Shown: positions 44,762-53,322 of the stretch, one piece after another | Numbering within the stretch: the first letter of the stretch is position 1 | How the letters are laid out: each line of letters opens with the position of its first letter | Source of the DNA: Vulcanimicrobium alpinum | GTDB taxonomy: Bacteria > Vulcanimicrobiota > Vulcanimicrobiia > Vulcanimicrobiales > Vulcanimicrobiaceae | Assembly (NCBI RefSeq): GCF_027923555.1 | Contig: NZ_AP025523.1 | Span: 1,652,484 to 1,716,483 of the forward strand | Length of the DNA: 64,000 nt | Direction: 5' to 3' | Translations under genes and position numbers: made by a program | The notes under the pieces: model-generated | Told to the model about the DNA's origin: nothing | The model's database searches: none | What the model saw: the letters and a program-made list of their open reading frames with translations, nothing else

Positions 44762-45472
44762 CTAGTAATAGTACCGGTAGGCGCGGCGCTGCGCCGTGTC
44801 GCGAATTTTGAAGAACCCGATCATGATCACTCCTGCGCAGAAGCCTCCGATGTGCGCGAAATACGCCGTTCCCCCCTGCGATGCCGCGGCCCGGTCGCTG
44901 ACCGAGCCGAAGCCGTTGAGAAACTGCGTGAGCGCCCAGATCCCGATCACGACGATCGCGGGCAGGCGCAGAAACAACGGGAAACAGCCGATCGGCACGA
45001 TCGTCCTCACGCGCGCGAGCGGAAAGTTCACGAGATACGCGCCGAGCACGCCGGCGATCGCCCCGGACGCCCCGAGCGCCGGGATGTGACTGTTGGGACC
45101 GATCGCGATTTGCGCGATCCCGCCGGCGATTCCGCTGAGCAGATAGAACACTGCGAAGCGCAAGTGACCGCACAGATACTCGACCGCCGGACCGAAGACC
45201 AGCAGAAAGAGCATGTTGAAAGCGATGTGCGGGATCGACCCGTGCAGGAACATCGACGTCACGATCGTCAGCGCCGGCACCGGCGGCGACGGAGGTGCGA
45301 GCGCAACGTCGTGCGTGATGTCGTACGGGATCGCGGCGAACGCGCCGATGAAACGGTCGATCCCGGGCCCCGACGCCAGTTCCTGGACGAAGACGTAGAC
45401 GTTGATCGCGACGACCAGGTAGACGACGAACGGGAAGATCGGCCGCCGCTCATCGTCACCGATCGGGATCAT
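44762..45472 (-). CDS. Rhomboid family intramembrane serine protease
   Basis: A 236-aa membrane protease with about six helices. The catalytic Ser is in GASGAIAGVLGAY and the His in AHIGGFCAGVIMIG. The HGSIPHIAFNMLFLL motif of helix 2 (His, Asn) is present. The N-terminal segment (FPFVVYLVVAINVYVFVQE) is the first helix. Substrates are unknown. It lies 22 nt after mlaD on the same strand. Confidence 0.94.
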   Translation of the reverse strand: MIPIGDDERRPIFPFVVYLVVAINVYVFVQELASGPGIDRFIGAFAAIPYDITHDVALAPPSPPVPALTIVTSMFLHGSIPHIAFNMLFLLVFGPAVEYLCGHLRFAVFYLLSGIAGGIAQIAIGPNSHIPALGASGAIAGVLGAYLVNFPLARVRTIVPIGCFPLFLRLPAIVVIGIWALTQFLNGFGSVSDRAAASQGGTAYFAHIGGFCAGVIMIGFFKIRDTAQRRAYRYYY

Positions 45473-45494
45473 CGCGTCGTCCTTTGCCGCCGAG

Positions 45495-47087
45495 TCAGAA
45501 CTGGTATTGCAGGCCGAACGTCGTGCGCCGTCCGTTGCGCAGGGCGTCGCGCTCGCCGCCGAAGAGTTCCAGTCCGTCGCCCAGTTTCAGATTGAGGTAC
45601 CCGTCGGTGGTCGGCCGCCGCAGATCGTAGATGCGGCCCTCGAACCCGAGACCGGTGCGGCCGGGATTGTAGACGGCGCGCGCACCGAGCCGCGAGTAGA
45701 GCACGCCGCCGCCGACCTGAAAGTGCGGACGCACGGTCGCCATCGCGGCGAAGTTCCACGACGGCGCCGGGCCGCCGATGTCGTTGGCGCCGGAGAACAA
45801 ATACGTCGACCCGCGCGGCAGCAGGATCGCGTTGATGTCGGTCGACGGCCCGCGGTCCCGCGTGAGCAGCGGCGACGAGTTCGTGTTCGCGCGCTGACGA
45901 TCGAGTTCGGAGACACGCAGTTGCAGAGCCACCAGATTGCGGACGATCGAGCCGAGCTTGTTCTTCACGTTCGCCTGAACGTCGGAGGGATTGGGTTTTC
46001 CGCGCTGTCCGGCGGCGCCGCCCGGCTGCGGTGAACCGCCGGGCGCCGGGGTCGCGCCGCGGTCGACGCCGTAGACGCTCGAGGTTCCGCCGAAATCGCC
46101 GAGCAGCGAATTGACCTTCTGCGTCGCCGCGTCGGCGTTGGCGATCGTGTCGCGCAACTGCGCCTGCGTCTGGGGATTCCCCGTGACGGTCCGCAGGTCG
46201 TTCGCGAGCGATGCCACGGTCGTCGCCGTCTCGGCGATCCCCCGCGTCGTCTCGAGCAGGTTGTTCTTCAGTTGCGGGTTTTGCGCGAGCTGCTGCACGG
46301 AATCGGCAGTTGCGTTGAGTGAACGCGCCGAGGCGTCGAGCGACGCCAGCAGCGAGTCGACCTTCCCGCTGTTGCGGCGCACCGTCAGATCCAACTGACC
46401 GGTGAGGTCGTTGATGTTTGCGCTGCCCTGGTTGAGTGCGACCTGCAGCGACGCGGTCAACGCGTCGAGCCGCGTCGCGAGCTGCGAGATCTGCCGGTTT
46501 GCCGTCGAACTGAGCTGATTCGCATTGTCCAGCGCCGACTGCAGGGTGTTCAGGAGTTTGGGTTCGCGCTGTTCCAAGCCGGCGAGGAGCGCGTCGAGCC
46601 GGCGCACTTCGCCCTGCCCCTGATCGAGCAGATCCTGGATCGTCGCAGGGTTCGTCCCCTGCGGCTGCTGCGGAATCGGAAGGACCTCGTGCGGCAGGAT
46701 CGCGACCGCCTGCGGGGCCTGCGTCGGCGCAGCCATCCCGGCCGGCTGCGGAGCCGGAACCGGCGGGACGATCTCGAGCGACGAGTCTCCGGTCAGCGGC
46801 GCTTGGATCAGAAATTTCGCCGAGCGCGGGATGTCGACGTTGTTGTCGATCGCGAGAATGACGTCGACGGTGAAATCGTCGGGGAGCAGTTCGGTGCGAT
46901 CGACGATCCCCACCACCACGCCGCTCTCGTAGACCAGCGCGCCCTTGTGCAGGCCCGCCGCCGACTTGAAGTGGACGCCGATCTTGTAGCGCCCCTGCGT
47001 GCCGACGTTGGCGAGGACGACGAAGATCGCGACCAGCCCGGCCAGCGCGATGATCGTGAAGAGTCCGACGAACGCTTGTCTCTTCAT
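45495..47087 (-). CDS. MlaD/MCE-domain lipid transport protein with beta-rich C-terminus
   Basis: A 530-aa protein of an Mla-type phospholipid transporter. Residues about 5-27 form a membrane anchor; an MCE domain follows (about 38-115: VHFKSAAGLHKGALVYESGVVVGIV). A Pro/Gln linker leads into a long helical region (about 155-400, heptad-rich, RLDALLAGLEQ, SLLASLDASARSLN). The C-terminal 120 residues are beta-rich (PHFQVGGGVLYSRLGA, GLGFEGRIYDL) and end in GLQYQF, like an outer-membrane barrel strand. This suggests the protein spans the periplasm and reaches the outer membrane. It is downstream of mlaF. Confidence 0.88.
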   Translation of the reverse strand: MKRQAFVGLFTIIALAGLVAIFVVLANVGTQGRYKIGVHFKSAAGLHKGALVYESGVVVGIVDRTELLPDDFTVDVILAIDNNVDIPRSAKFLIQAPLTGDSSLEIVPPVPAPQPAGMAAPTQAPQAVAILPHEVLPIPQQPQGTNPATIQDLLDQGQGEVRRLDALLAGLEQREPKLLNTLQSALDNANQLSSTANRQISQLATRLDALTASLQVALNQGSANINDLTGQLDLTVRRNSGKVDSLLASLDASARSLNATADSVQQLAQNPQLKNNLLETTRGIAETATTVASLANDLRTVTGNPQTQAQLRDTIANADAATQKVNSLLGDFGGTSSVYGVDRGATPAPGGSPQPGGAAGQRGKPNPSDVQANVKNKLGSIVRNLVALQLRVSELDRQRANTNSSPLLTRDRGPSTDINAILLPRGSTYLFSGANDIGGPAPSWNFAAMATVRPHFQVGGGVLYSRLGARAVYNPGRTGLGFEGRIYDLRRPTTDGYLNLKLGDGLELFGGERDALRNGRRTTFGLQYQF

Positions 47088-47093
47088 GGTCGA

Positions 47094-47846
47094 TCAAATC
47101 GGGATCGGCCCGACTTCGCTCCCTTGCAAGAATTGCTGCACGATCGGGTTCGGCGAACGCCGGATCTCATCGACCGTTCCGTAGGCGACGATCGCACCCT
47201 CGAAGAGCATCGCGATGTAATCCGCCATCATGTAGATGCTCTCGAGATCGTGCGAGACGACGACGGCCGTCCCGTTGAGCCGCTGGCGCAATTTCACGAT
47301 CAGGTCGGTCAGCACGTGCGTGATGATCGGGTCGAGGCCGGTGGTCGGCTCGTCGTAGAGGACGGCTTGCGGCGCCGTGACGACGGCCCGCGCGAAGCCC
47401 GCGCGCTTGACCATCCCGCCCGAGAGTTCGGAGGGGAAGCGGTCTTCGACGTGCGCGAGGCCGACCGAGTCGAGGGTTTCGGAGACGAGTTTCATGATCT
47501 CGGCGTTCGACATCTTGGTGTGCTCGCGCAGCGGCAGGGCAACGTTCTCCCCGATCGTCAGCGAGTCGAAGAGCGCGGAGAACTGAAACGCGAAGCCGAT
47601 CGTACGGCGCAGATCGATCAATTCGCGTTCGTGCATCGACGAGATCTCGCGGCCCTGCACCGTGACCAAGCCGCTATCGGGCTTCTTCAGCCCGTTGAGC
47701 AGCCGCAGGATCGTCGATTTGCCGGCGCCCGAGAGCCCGATGACGCACGTGATCGCACCCTCGACGATGTCGAGCGAAAGATTCTGCATCACGATCTTCG
47801 GCCCGTACCGCACGCACACGTCGTCGAGCCGCGCCCACACACCCAT
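47094..47846 (-). CDS. ABC transporter ATP-binding protein, MlaF-type
   Basis: A 250-aa ATPase energising the MCE lipid transporter. Walker A is GLSGAGKST, the signature ELSGGMVKR, Walker B VLYDEPTTGLD and the switch His VVSHDLES. The pattern with GMVKR is typical for MlaF/Ttg2A. The ATG at 47846 overlaps the permease stop (TGATG), so the genes are translationally coupled. A longer open frame upstream overlaps the permease and is not used. Confidence 0.94.
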   Translation of the reverse strand: MGVWARLDDVCVRYGPKIVMQNLSLDIVEGAITCVIGLSGAGKSTILRLLNGLKKPDSGLVTVQGREISSMHERELIDLRRTIGFAFQFSALFDSLTIGENVALPLREHTKMSNAEIMKLVSETLDSVGLAHVEDRFPSELSGGMVKRAGFARAVVTAPQAVLYDEPTTGLDPIITHVLTDLIVKLRQRLNGTAVVVSHDLESIYMMADYIAMLFEGAIVAYGTVDEIRRSPNPIVQQFLQGSEVGPIPI

Positions 47847-48622
47847 CAGCTGTTCCCGTAAAGTATGTACGAGAGCAAAAAGTTGAAGATGAAGATCAGG
47901 ATGATCGACGTCACGACCGCGCCCGTCGTCGCCTTCCCGACGCCGGCCGCGCCGCCGCGCGTCGAGAGACCCTGATACGCGCCGATGATCGCGATGATCA
48001 CGCCGAACACCGCGGACTTGATCAGTCCCTTGAGCACGTCGTTGAACGGGAGCACCGAACGCGCCGAGGTGATGAACGACTCGGTCGAGATGTGCGCGTA
48101 GATGTTCGCCACCCACATCCCGCCGACGATTGAGACGATGTCGGCCAGGATGCACAGCAGCGGGAGCATCGCGACGAGCGCGAGGAGGCGCGGGACCACA
48201 AGCATCCGGGTCGGCGAGAGACCCAGCGACTGCAGGGCTTCGATCTGCTCGGTGACGACCATCGAGCCGAGTTCGGCGGCGATTGCCGCGCCGGTGCGTC
48301 CCGCGACGACGACCGCCGAGAGCATCGGGCCGAGCTCGCGCGCACTCGAGAACGCCACCGCGCCGCCGACCAGGTTGCCGACCCCGTACTGCACGGCCTG
48401 GACCGCGCTCTCGAGCGAGAAGACCATCCCCGTGAAGAGCGAGGTGAGCAGGACGATCGTCCACGACTGCACGCCCAGGAGATAGGCCTGATCGAGCGTT
48501 TCGCGCACCCGGATCCGGAGCTGCGCGATAAAGCGCAGGGCGTCTCCCAGCAGTTCTGCAGCGCCGCCGGCATACGCGAAGACGCTCACCGTCCCGCGCC
48601 CGACGTCGTCGAGCACCTTCAT
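47846..48622 (-). CDS. ABC transporter permease, MlaE/YrbE type
   Basis: A 258-aa inner-membrane permease with an N-terminal charged region and about five membrane helices, including the conserved EQIEALQSLGLSP and VPRLLALVAMLPLL motifs of the MlaE family. With MlaF and MlaD it forms a transporter that moves phospholipids between the inner and outer membrane. No STAS-type MlaB is encoded in this cluster. Its ATG overlaps the stop of the 110-aa coiled-coil gene (ATGA). Confidence 0.95.
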   Translation of the reverse strand: MKVLDDVGRGTVSVFAYAGGAAELLGDALRFIAQLRIRVRETLDQAYLLGVQSWTIVLLTSLFTGMVFSLESAVQAVQYGVGNLVGGAVAFSSARELGPMLSAVVVAGRTGAAIAAELGSMVVTEQIEALQSLGLSPTRMLVVPRLLALVAMLPLLCILADIVSIVGGMWVANIYAHISTESFITSARSVLPFNDVLKGLIKSAVFGVIIAIIGAYQGLSTRGGAAGVGKATTGAVVTSIILIFIFNFLLSYILYGNS

Positions 48623-48951
48623 CTGCCGCCGGTTTCCGCGAGGGTGTCGAGGACGCCTCGCACGGCCTCGATGCGCTTGGCGACGACGCCCCGCTCGGCG
48701 GTCAGGTTGTACTGGAGTTGGTAGAGCCGTTCGAGTTCGCGGTCGACGTGCTTGAGCTGCGCCGCGGCCTCTCGCGCGTATGGTTCGAAGTAGCGCCGCA
48801 CCGCTTCGCGGTAGGCGCCGAGCGCCGCCGCGTCGGGCTCGCCGGCGGCGAGCACCGCCTCGATGCGGCCTTGCGCCGTGCGCATCGCGCGGTCGGTGAT
48901 GTGGAACGCGCCGACCGCGGCGACGAGGGCGCGGAAGCGCTCGTCAGGCAC
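48619..48951 (-). CDS. Small coiled-coil protein between rph and mlaE
   Basis: A 110-aa helical protein rich in Ala, Arg and Glu ([52 protein letters not shown]). It has no membrane segment or known domain. The GTG at 48951 overlaps the rph stop by 8 nt; a TTG at 48978 would extend it by 9 residues. Coupling by overlap to both rph and mlaE suggests co-translation. Function is unknown; a link to the Mla complex is only positional. Confidence 0.6.
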   Translation of the reverse strand: MPDERFRALVAAVGAFHITDRAMRTAQGRIEAVLAAGEPDAAALGAYREAVRRYFEPYAREAAAQLKHVDRELERLYQLQYNLTAERGVVAKRIEAVRGVLDTLAETGGR

Positions 48952-49663
48952 GGTCGAGGGCGGCGCGCTGCGCCGCAAAGAGTTCGCGGATTCCGGCGTC
49001 GGCGAGTCCCAGCAGCGCGTCGAGGTGCGCGCGGCTGAACGGCTCGCGCTCCGCGGTCCCTTGGAGTTCGACGAACCCGCCGGCGTCGGTCATCGCGACG
49101 TTCATGTCGACCTCGGCGGTGCTGTCCTCGTCGTACGGAAGGTCGAGCACCGGAGTGCCGCCGACGATCCCGACCGAGACCGCCGCGATCTGACCAACGA
49201 TCGGCCACGCGCTCTTCTTCTCGGGGTCGAAGTGCCGGCGCAGAGCCAGGTTCAGGGCGACCCAGGCGCCGGTGATCGACGCGGTCCGCGTTCCGCCGTC
49301 GGCGCCGATCACGTCGCAGTCGACGACGACGCTACGTTCGCCGAGCTTGTCGAGGTCGACGACGGCCCGCAGCGCGCGGCCGATCAGGCGCTGGATCTCG
49401 TGGGTCCGCCCGCCGAGCTTGCCCTTGACGGCTTCGCGCTGATTGCGCTCGGGCGTCGCCTGCGGCAGCATCGCGTACTCGGCCGTGACCCAGCCGCTCC
49501 CCCGCCCCCGCATCCACGGGGGGACCTTCTCCTCGACGGTCGCCGCGCAGATGACGCGGGTGCGCCCCAGCGAGATCAGGACGCTGCCGTCCGCGAAGGC
49601 GAGGAAGCCGGGCTCGATCGAGAGCGGGCGGAGCTGGTCGGGTGAACGGCCGTCGGAACGCAC
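48944..49663 (-). CDS. rph: Ribonuclease PH
   Basis: A 239-aa phosphorolytic exoribonuclease that trims the 3' ends of tRNA precursors before CCA repair. Motifs: [13 protein letters not shown] at the start, [24 protein letters not shown] and the catalytic region [20 protein letters not shown] and [19 protein letters not shown]. Length is typical. Several tRNA genes in this window lack an encoded CCA and would need such trimming. It starts with GTG at 49663. Confidence 0.97.
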   Translation of the reverse strand: MRSDGRSPDQLRPLSIEPGFLAFADGSVLISLGRTRVICAATVEEKVPPWMRGRGSGWVTAEYAMLPQATPERNQREAVKGKLGGRTHEIQRLIGRALRAVVDLDKLGERSVVVDCDVIGADGGTRTASITGAWVALNLALRRHFDPEKKSAWPIVGQIAAVSVGIVGGTPVLDLPYDEDSTAEVDMNVAMTDAGGFVELQGTAEREPFSRAHLDALLGLADAGIRELFAAQRAALDRA

Positions 49664-49756
49664 GAGCGACGCAGATTCTGCCCCGATGCGGTCAACCCGC
49701 TTTTCGCCCGTCGCGTGAGGAGATCGGTGCGCCGGGGCGTACCTGCACCCTCCAGT

Positions 49757-50317
49757 ATGGCTGACGGAGCGATGCCCGCATTGAGCGCGTGGTCAAATTT
49801 TTACGTCGTCACCGGATCGTCGGCGGCCGCGCTGACCGGGCTGATGTTCGTCGTGATCACGCTGGTCGTCGCGAACCGCTCGACGGCGACGCGCGAGGGG
49901 ATCGCAACGTTCAGCACGCCGACGGTGGCGCATTTTTCAGCCGCGCTCCTGGTCTCGGCGATCATGAGCGCCCCGTGGCGCGCGCTCTCGCACGTCGCGG
50001 CGGTCGTCGGGATCGTCGGCGCGGTCGGCCTGACATACTCCGCGATGATTGCTTACCGCGCGCGCCGCCAGACGGCGTACGATCCCGACCTCGAGGACCT
50101 CGTCTGGTACGTCGTGATGCCGCTGATCGCATACCTCGTCATCGGGGGCGCCGCGCTCGGCCTCGCGCGGTATCCCGCCGTCGCACCGTTCGTCCTCGCC
50201 GCGGGGAGCGTGCTGCTGATCTTCCTTGGGATTCACAATGCCTGGGACGTCGTCACCTATCTCGCGATCGAAAAGGTCGAACCGCCCGACGACGCGGCGC
50301 CGCCTAGCGGCGCTTGA
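49757..50317 (+). CDS. Membrane protein of unknown function (186 aa)
   Basis: A protein with four predicted membrane helices ([59 protein letters not shown] and a final [15 protein letters not shown]) and a conserved-looking C-terminal [13 protein letters not shown]. It is of a kind seen as hypothetical in many genomes; no function can be given. The ATG at 49757 is preferred over GTG 49715, which would add a basic, non-conserved leader. Its end overlaps the small membrane gene on the other strand by 14 nt. Confidence 0.65.
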   Translation: MADGAMPALSAWSNFYVVTGSSAAALTGLMFVVITLVVANRSTATREGIATFSTPTVAHFSAALLVSAIMSAPWRALSHVAAVVGIVGAVGLTYSAMIAYRARRQTAYDPDLEDLVWYVVMPLIAYLVIGGAALGLARYPAVAPFVLAAGSVLLIFLGIHNAWDVVTYLAIEKVEPPDDAAPPSGA

Positions 50318-50504
50318 GCAGGTCTTTGAGTTCGTCGTCCATGCGGCTTCGCGAGACGACGGTGAGGTTGGTGCGTCGCGGACGCGCGCGCTTCGTGTGC
50401 GGACGCGGGAGGCTCCAGCCGCGGCGCGCGATCAGCGGGCGCAGGATCAGCACGACGATCGCGGCGAGGACGAGCAGCGGAATCGCCTGCATCACGACCG
50501 TCAT
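50304..50504 (-). CDS. Small single-pass membrane protein downstream of glmS
   Basis: A 66-aa protein: membrane helix AIPLLVLAAIVVLILRPLIARRGW near the N-terminus, then a very basic tail (TKRARPRRTNLTVVSR) and a short acidic end with [11 protein letters not shown]. The ATG at 50504 is 2 nt after the glmS stop, so it is probably co-translated. Unknown function. Confidence 0.55.
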   Translation of the reverse strand: MTVVMQAIPLLVLAAIVVLILRPLIARRGWSLPRPHTKRARPRRTNLTVVSRSRMDDELKDLLKRR

Positions 50505-50506
50505 GA

Positions 50507-52345
50507 TTATTCGACGGTGACCGTCTTGGCCAAGTTGCGCGGCTGATCGACGTCCTTGCCGTCGATGTCGGCGATGTGGTACGCGAGCAGCTGCAGCGGG
50601 ATCACGTTGACGATCGGCGAGAGCATCTCGTCGACGCGCGGGACCCACAGCACGTGGTCGGCGAGCGCCGCCGCTTCGTCGTCCCCGTGGTTGGCGACCA
50701 GGATGATCGGCGCTTCGCGCGCCTTCGACTCGGCGATGTTGGAGAGGATCTTCTCCCGCACGCGGCCCTCCGTCACGACCCCGATCACCGGCGTCTTCGC
50801 GTCGAGCAGCGCGATCGGGCCGTGCTTCATCTCGCCTGCGGCATAGCCCTCGGCGTGAATGTACGAGATCTCTTTGAGCTTGAGTGCGCCTTCGAGCGCC
50901 GTCGGGAAGTTGACGTAGCGCCCGAGGAACAGCACCGAGCGCGCCTTGCGCACTTTCCGCGCGACTTTCTTCACCTGGTCGGAGGTGTTGACGACGACGT
51001 CGACGGCGGCCGGGAGCAGTTTCGTCCCCTCGGCGATCTCGCGCAGGCGTTCGAGCGGCGCGGCTTTGCGCACCCGCGCCAAGTAGAGCGCGAGCAGCGT
51101 CGCGGCGACCGCCTGTGAGACGTAGGTCTTCGTCGCGGCGACGGAGATCTCGGGGCCGCCGCGCGTGAGCAGGGTCGCGTCGGCGAGCCGCATGAGGTGC
51201 GAGCCGACGACGTTGGAGATCGCGATGACCGGCGTCCCCGCATCTTTGGCGATCTTCACCGCCTCGATCGTGTCGGCGGTCTCGCCCGACTGCGACATCG
51301 CGATCGTCAGCGTGCGCGCGTCCATCGCGCGGTCGCCGTAGCGGAACTCGCTGGCGAGCTCCATCTCGACGGGGATCTTGCACAGCGAGCGCATCAGGTA
51401 CATCCCGACCATGCCGGCGTTGTACGCCGTGCCGCAGCCGGTGATCGAGATCTTCGTCATCGCGCGCAGCACGATCTCGTCGATCTTCAGCTCGGGGCCG
51501 AGCTGGACGTCGTGATCTTCGTCGATGCGGCCGGCCAGCGTCTCCTTGATGACGTTGGGCTGCTCGAAGATCTCCTTGAGCATGAAATGCTTGAAGCCGG
51601 ATTTCTCGGCCGACGTCGCGTCCCAGGTGATCTGCTGGACTTCGCGCTCGATCGGCGTGCCGTCGAAGGCGCTCAGCGCGTAGCCGTCGCGTCCGACGGT
51701 GACGATCTCGCCTTCCTGGAGGATGACGACCTTACGCGTGTGCTGCAGCATCGCCGGGATGTCGGAGGCGACGAACATCTCCCCCTCGCCCAGGCCGACG
51801 ATCAGCGGCGTCGCGCCGTTGCGCGCGAAGACGAGGGTCTCCGGCGAATCCTGCGAGATCACGCCCAGCGCGAACGCGCCGCGCACTTGCGCGAGGGTGT
51901 GCCGGATCGCCTGCTCGAGATCGCCGTTGTAGTGCGACTCGATGAGGTGCGCGAGGACCTCGGTGTCTGTCTCGCTGCGGAACTGATGCCCCTGGCCGAG
52001 AAGCTGTTCGCGCAACGACGCATAGTTCTCGATGATCCCGTTGTGGATCACGGCGAAGTGCCCGCTGCAGTCGAGGTGCGGGTGCGCGTTCGCGTCGGAG
52101 GGGCGTCCGTGCGTCGCCCAGCGGGTGTGGCCGACGCCGGTCGTGCCGTGGAGGCTCTCGCCGTTGCGCAGGCGCGCGGCGAGGTTGGCGAGCTTCCCTT
52201 CGGCCTTCGATCCCGTCAGGTGCCCCGCGGCGTCGATGACGGCGATCCCGGCGGAGTCGTAACCGCGATACTCCAGGCGCTGCAGCGCGTCCATGATAAT
52301 GGGCACGCTGTCGCGCTTGCCGATGTAGCCAACGATGCCGCACAT
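50507..52345 (-). CDS. glmS: Glutamine-fructose-6-phosphate aminotransferase (isomerising)
   Basis: A 612-aa enzyme that makes glucosamine-6-phosphate, the first step of amino sugar synthesis. The nucleophile Cys-2 is in MCGIVGYIG; the glutaminase domain (1-240) contains GVGHTRWATHG and HNGIIENY. Two SIS domains (about 290-430, 460-600) carry the isomerase part, with SQSGETADT and GRYVNFPTALEGALKLKEIS. It ends in the family's VTVE. It works upstream of glmM (29940). No glmS ribozyme-like leader is seen in the 66 nt before it. Confidence 0.97.
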   Translation of the reverse strand: MCGIVGYIGKRDSVPIIMDALQRLEYRGYDSAGIAVIDAAGHLTGSKAEGKLANLAARLRNGESLHGTTGVGHTRWATHGRPSDANAHPHLDCSGHFAVIHNGIIENYASLREQLLGQGHQFRSETDTEVLAHLIESHYNGDLEQAIRHTLAQVRGAFALGVISQDSPETLVFARNGATPLIVGLGEGEMFVASDIPAMLQHTRKVVILQEGEIVTVGRDGYALSAFDGTPIEREVQQITWDATSAEKSGFKHFMLKEIFEQPNVIKETLAGRIDEDHDVQLGPELKIDEIVLRAMTKISITGCGTAYNAGMVGMYLMRSLCKIPVEMELASEFRYGDRAMDARTLTIAMSQSGETADTIEAVKIAKDAGTPVIAISNVVGSHLMRLADATLLTRGGPEISVAATKTYVSQAVAATLLALYLARVRKAAPLERLREIAEGTKLLPAAVDVVVNTSDQVKKVARKVRKARSVLFLGRYVNFPTALEGALKLKEISYIHAEGYAAGEMKHGPIALLDAKTPVIGVVTEGRVREKILSNIAESKAREAPIILVANHGDDEAAALADHVLWVPRVDEMLSPIVNVIPLQLLAYHIADIDGKDVDQPRNLAKTVTVE

Positions 52346-52411
52346 GGTTATCCCAACCCTAGCATGCCGCGCCGGGATTCCCCTGGCCGCCTCGCCGGGC
52401 GGCCGAGGAGT

Positions 52412-52630
52412 CTACTTGATCCCCTCGCGGGTGCGCTTGTAGGGGATCTTGCCCAGGCGCACTTCGTTGAACGCCGTCGAGACCGGCTTGTTGGGGTTGA
52501 CGCGTTCGGTGAGCGGCGGCGCGCCGTTGTTGAGTTGTTTCGCGCGCTTCGTCACCACGTTGACCAGAGAAAACTTCGAGTCGACATGCTTGAGAAGGCC
52601 GTCGAGGTCGCCGAAAACGCTGTCGCTCAT
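52412..52630 (-). CDS. rpoZ: RNA polymerase omega subunit
   Basis: A 72-aa protein assisting RNA polymerase assembly. It shows the omega pattern: SKFSLVNVVTKRAKQLNNG near the N-terminus, followed by KPVSTAFNEVRLGKIPY. Its ATG directly follows the gmk stop (TGAATG), the common gmk-rpoZ arrangement. glmS starts 66 nt later. Confidence 0.94.
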   Translation of the reverse strand: MSDSVFGDLDGLLKHVDSKFSLVNVVTKRAKQLNNGAPPLTERVNPNKPVSTAFNEVRLGKIPYKRTREGIK

Positions 52631-53257
52631 TCAGGAGTCTTCCAATTCTTTGAGTCGGGTGTCGGGATAACGATGGATGCGGTACCGTTCGGCTCGCACG
52701 ATCGCTTCGAGGTCGTCAACCGCGCGGAGCGGCTGCGCCTCTTCGTTGATCACTAGGTAGTCGAACCGCCGCACGAAGGTGAACTCGTCGTGAGCGATCT
52801 CCAGTCGTGCCGCGATTTGTTCGTTCGTCTCGGTGCGGCGCGCTTCGAGGCGCGAGCGCAGATGCGAGAACTTGTCGGGGACGATGAAGATGAGGACGGC
52901 ATCGGGGAACGCGCGTTTGACGGCGAGCGCGCCGTTGACCTCGGGTTTGGAGACGACGTCGTAGCCGGCGCGCAGCGCCTCGTCGATGAACGACCGCGGG
53001 GTCCCGTACAGGTTCCCGTTGTAGTCGCGCGTCTCGAGGAAGCCGCCGGCGGCCATCCGCCGTTCGAACTCGTCGCGGTCGAGGAAGAAATAGTCGACGC
53101 CGTCGCGCTCACCCTCACGGGGTGTCCGCGTCGTCGCCGACACCGAGTACAGGAGCCGCTCGTGCCGGGCCTTGAGGCCCTCCACCAGCGTGTCCTTCCC
53201 CGCTCCCGACGGACCCGACACGACGAACAGCAGACCGGGTCCGGTCAGAACCGTCAT
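52631..53257 (-). CDS. gmk: Guanylate kinase
   Basis: A 208-aa enzyme phosphorylating GMP to GDP. Walker A is SGPSGAGKDT, and the GMP-binding residues lie in SATTRTPREGERDGVDYFFLD. The lid and core helices (ARLEIAHDEFTFVRRFDYLVIN) are typical. The ATG at 53257 is used; an upstream start would add nine non-conserved residues. It leads the gmk-rpoZ-glmS operon and is divergent from rqcH across 65 bp. Confidence 0.96.
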   Translation of the reverse strand: MTVLTGPGLLFVVSGPSGAGKDTLVEGLKARHERLLYSVSATTRTPREGERDGVDYFFLDRDEFERRMAAGGFLETRDYNGNLYGTPRSFIDEALRAGYDVVSKPEVNGALAVKRAFPDAVLIFIVPDKFSHLRSRLEARRTETNEQIAARLEIAHDEFTFVRRFDYLVINEEAQPLRAVDDLEAIVRAERYRIHRYPDTRLKELEDS

Positions 53258-53322
53258 CCTCCTCGAACGACAAGGCCGAAACACGGAGAAATACGCAACC
53301 GGCCGGAAAGCACCTGCCTGGT

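Noticed and set aside
52346..52411. glmS ribozyme upstream of glmS
   Set aside because: Only 66 nt separate rpoZ and glmS, and no ribozyme-like core is visible.
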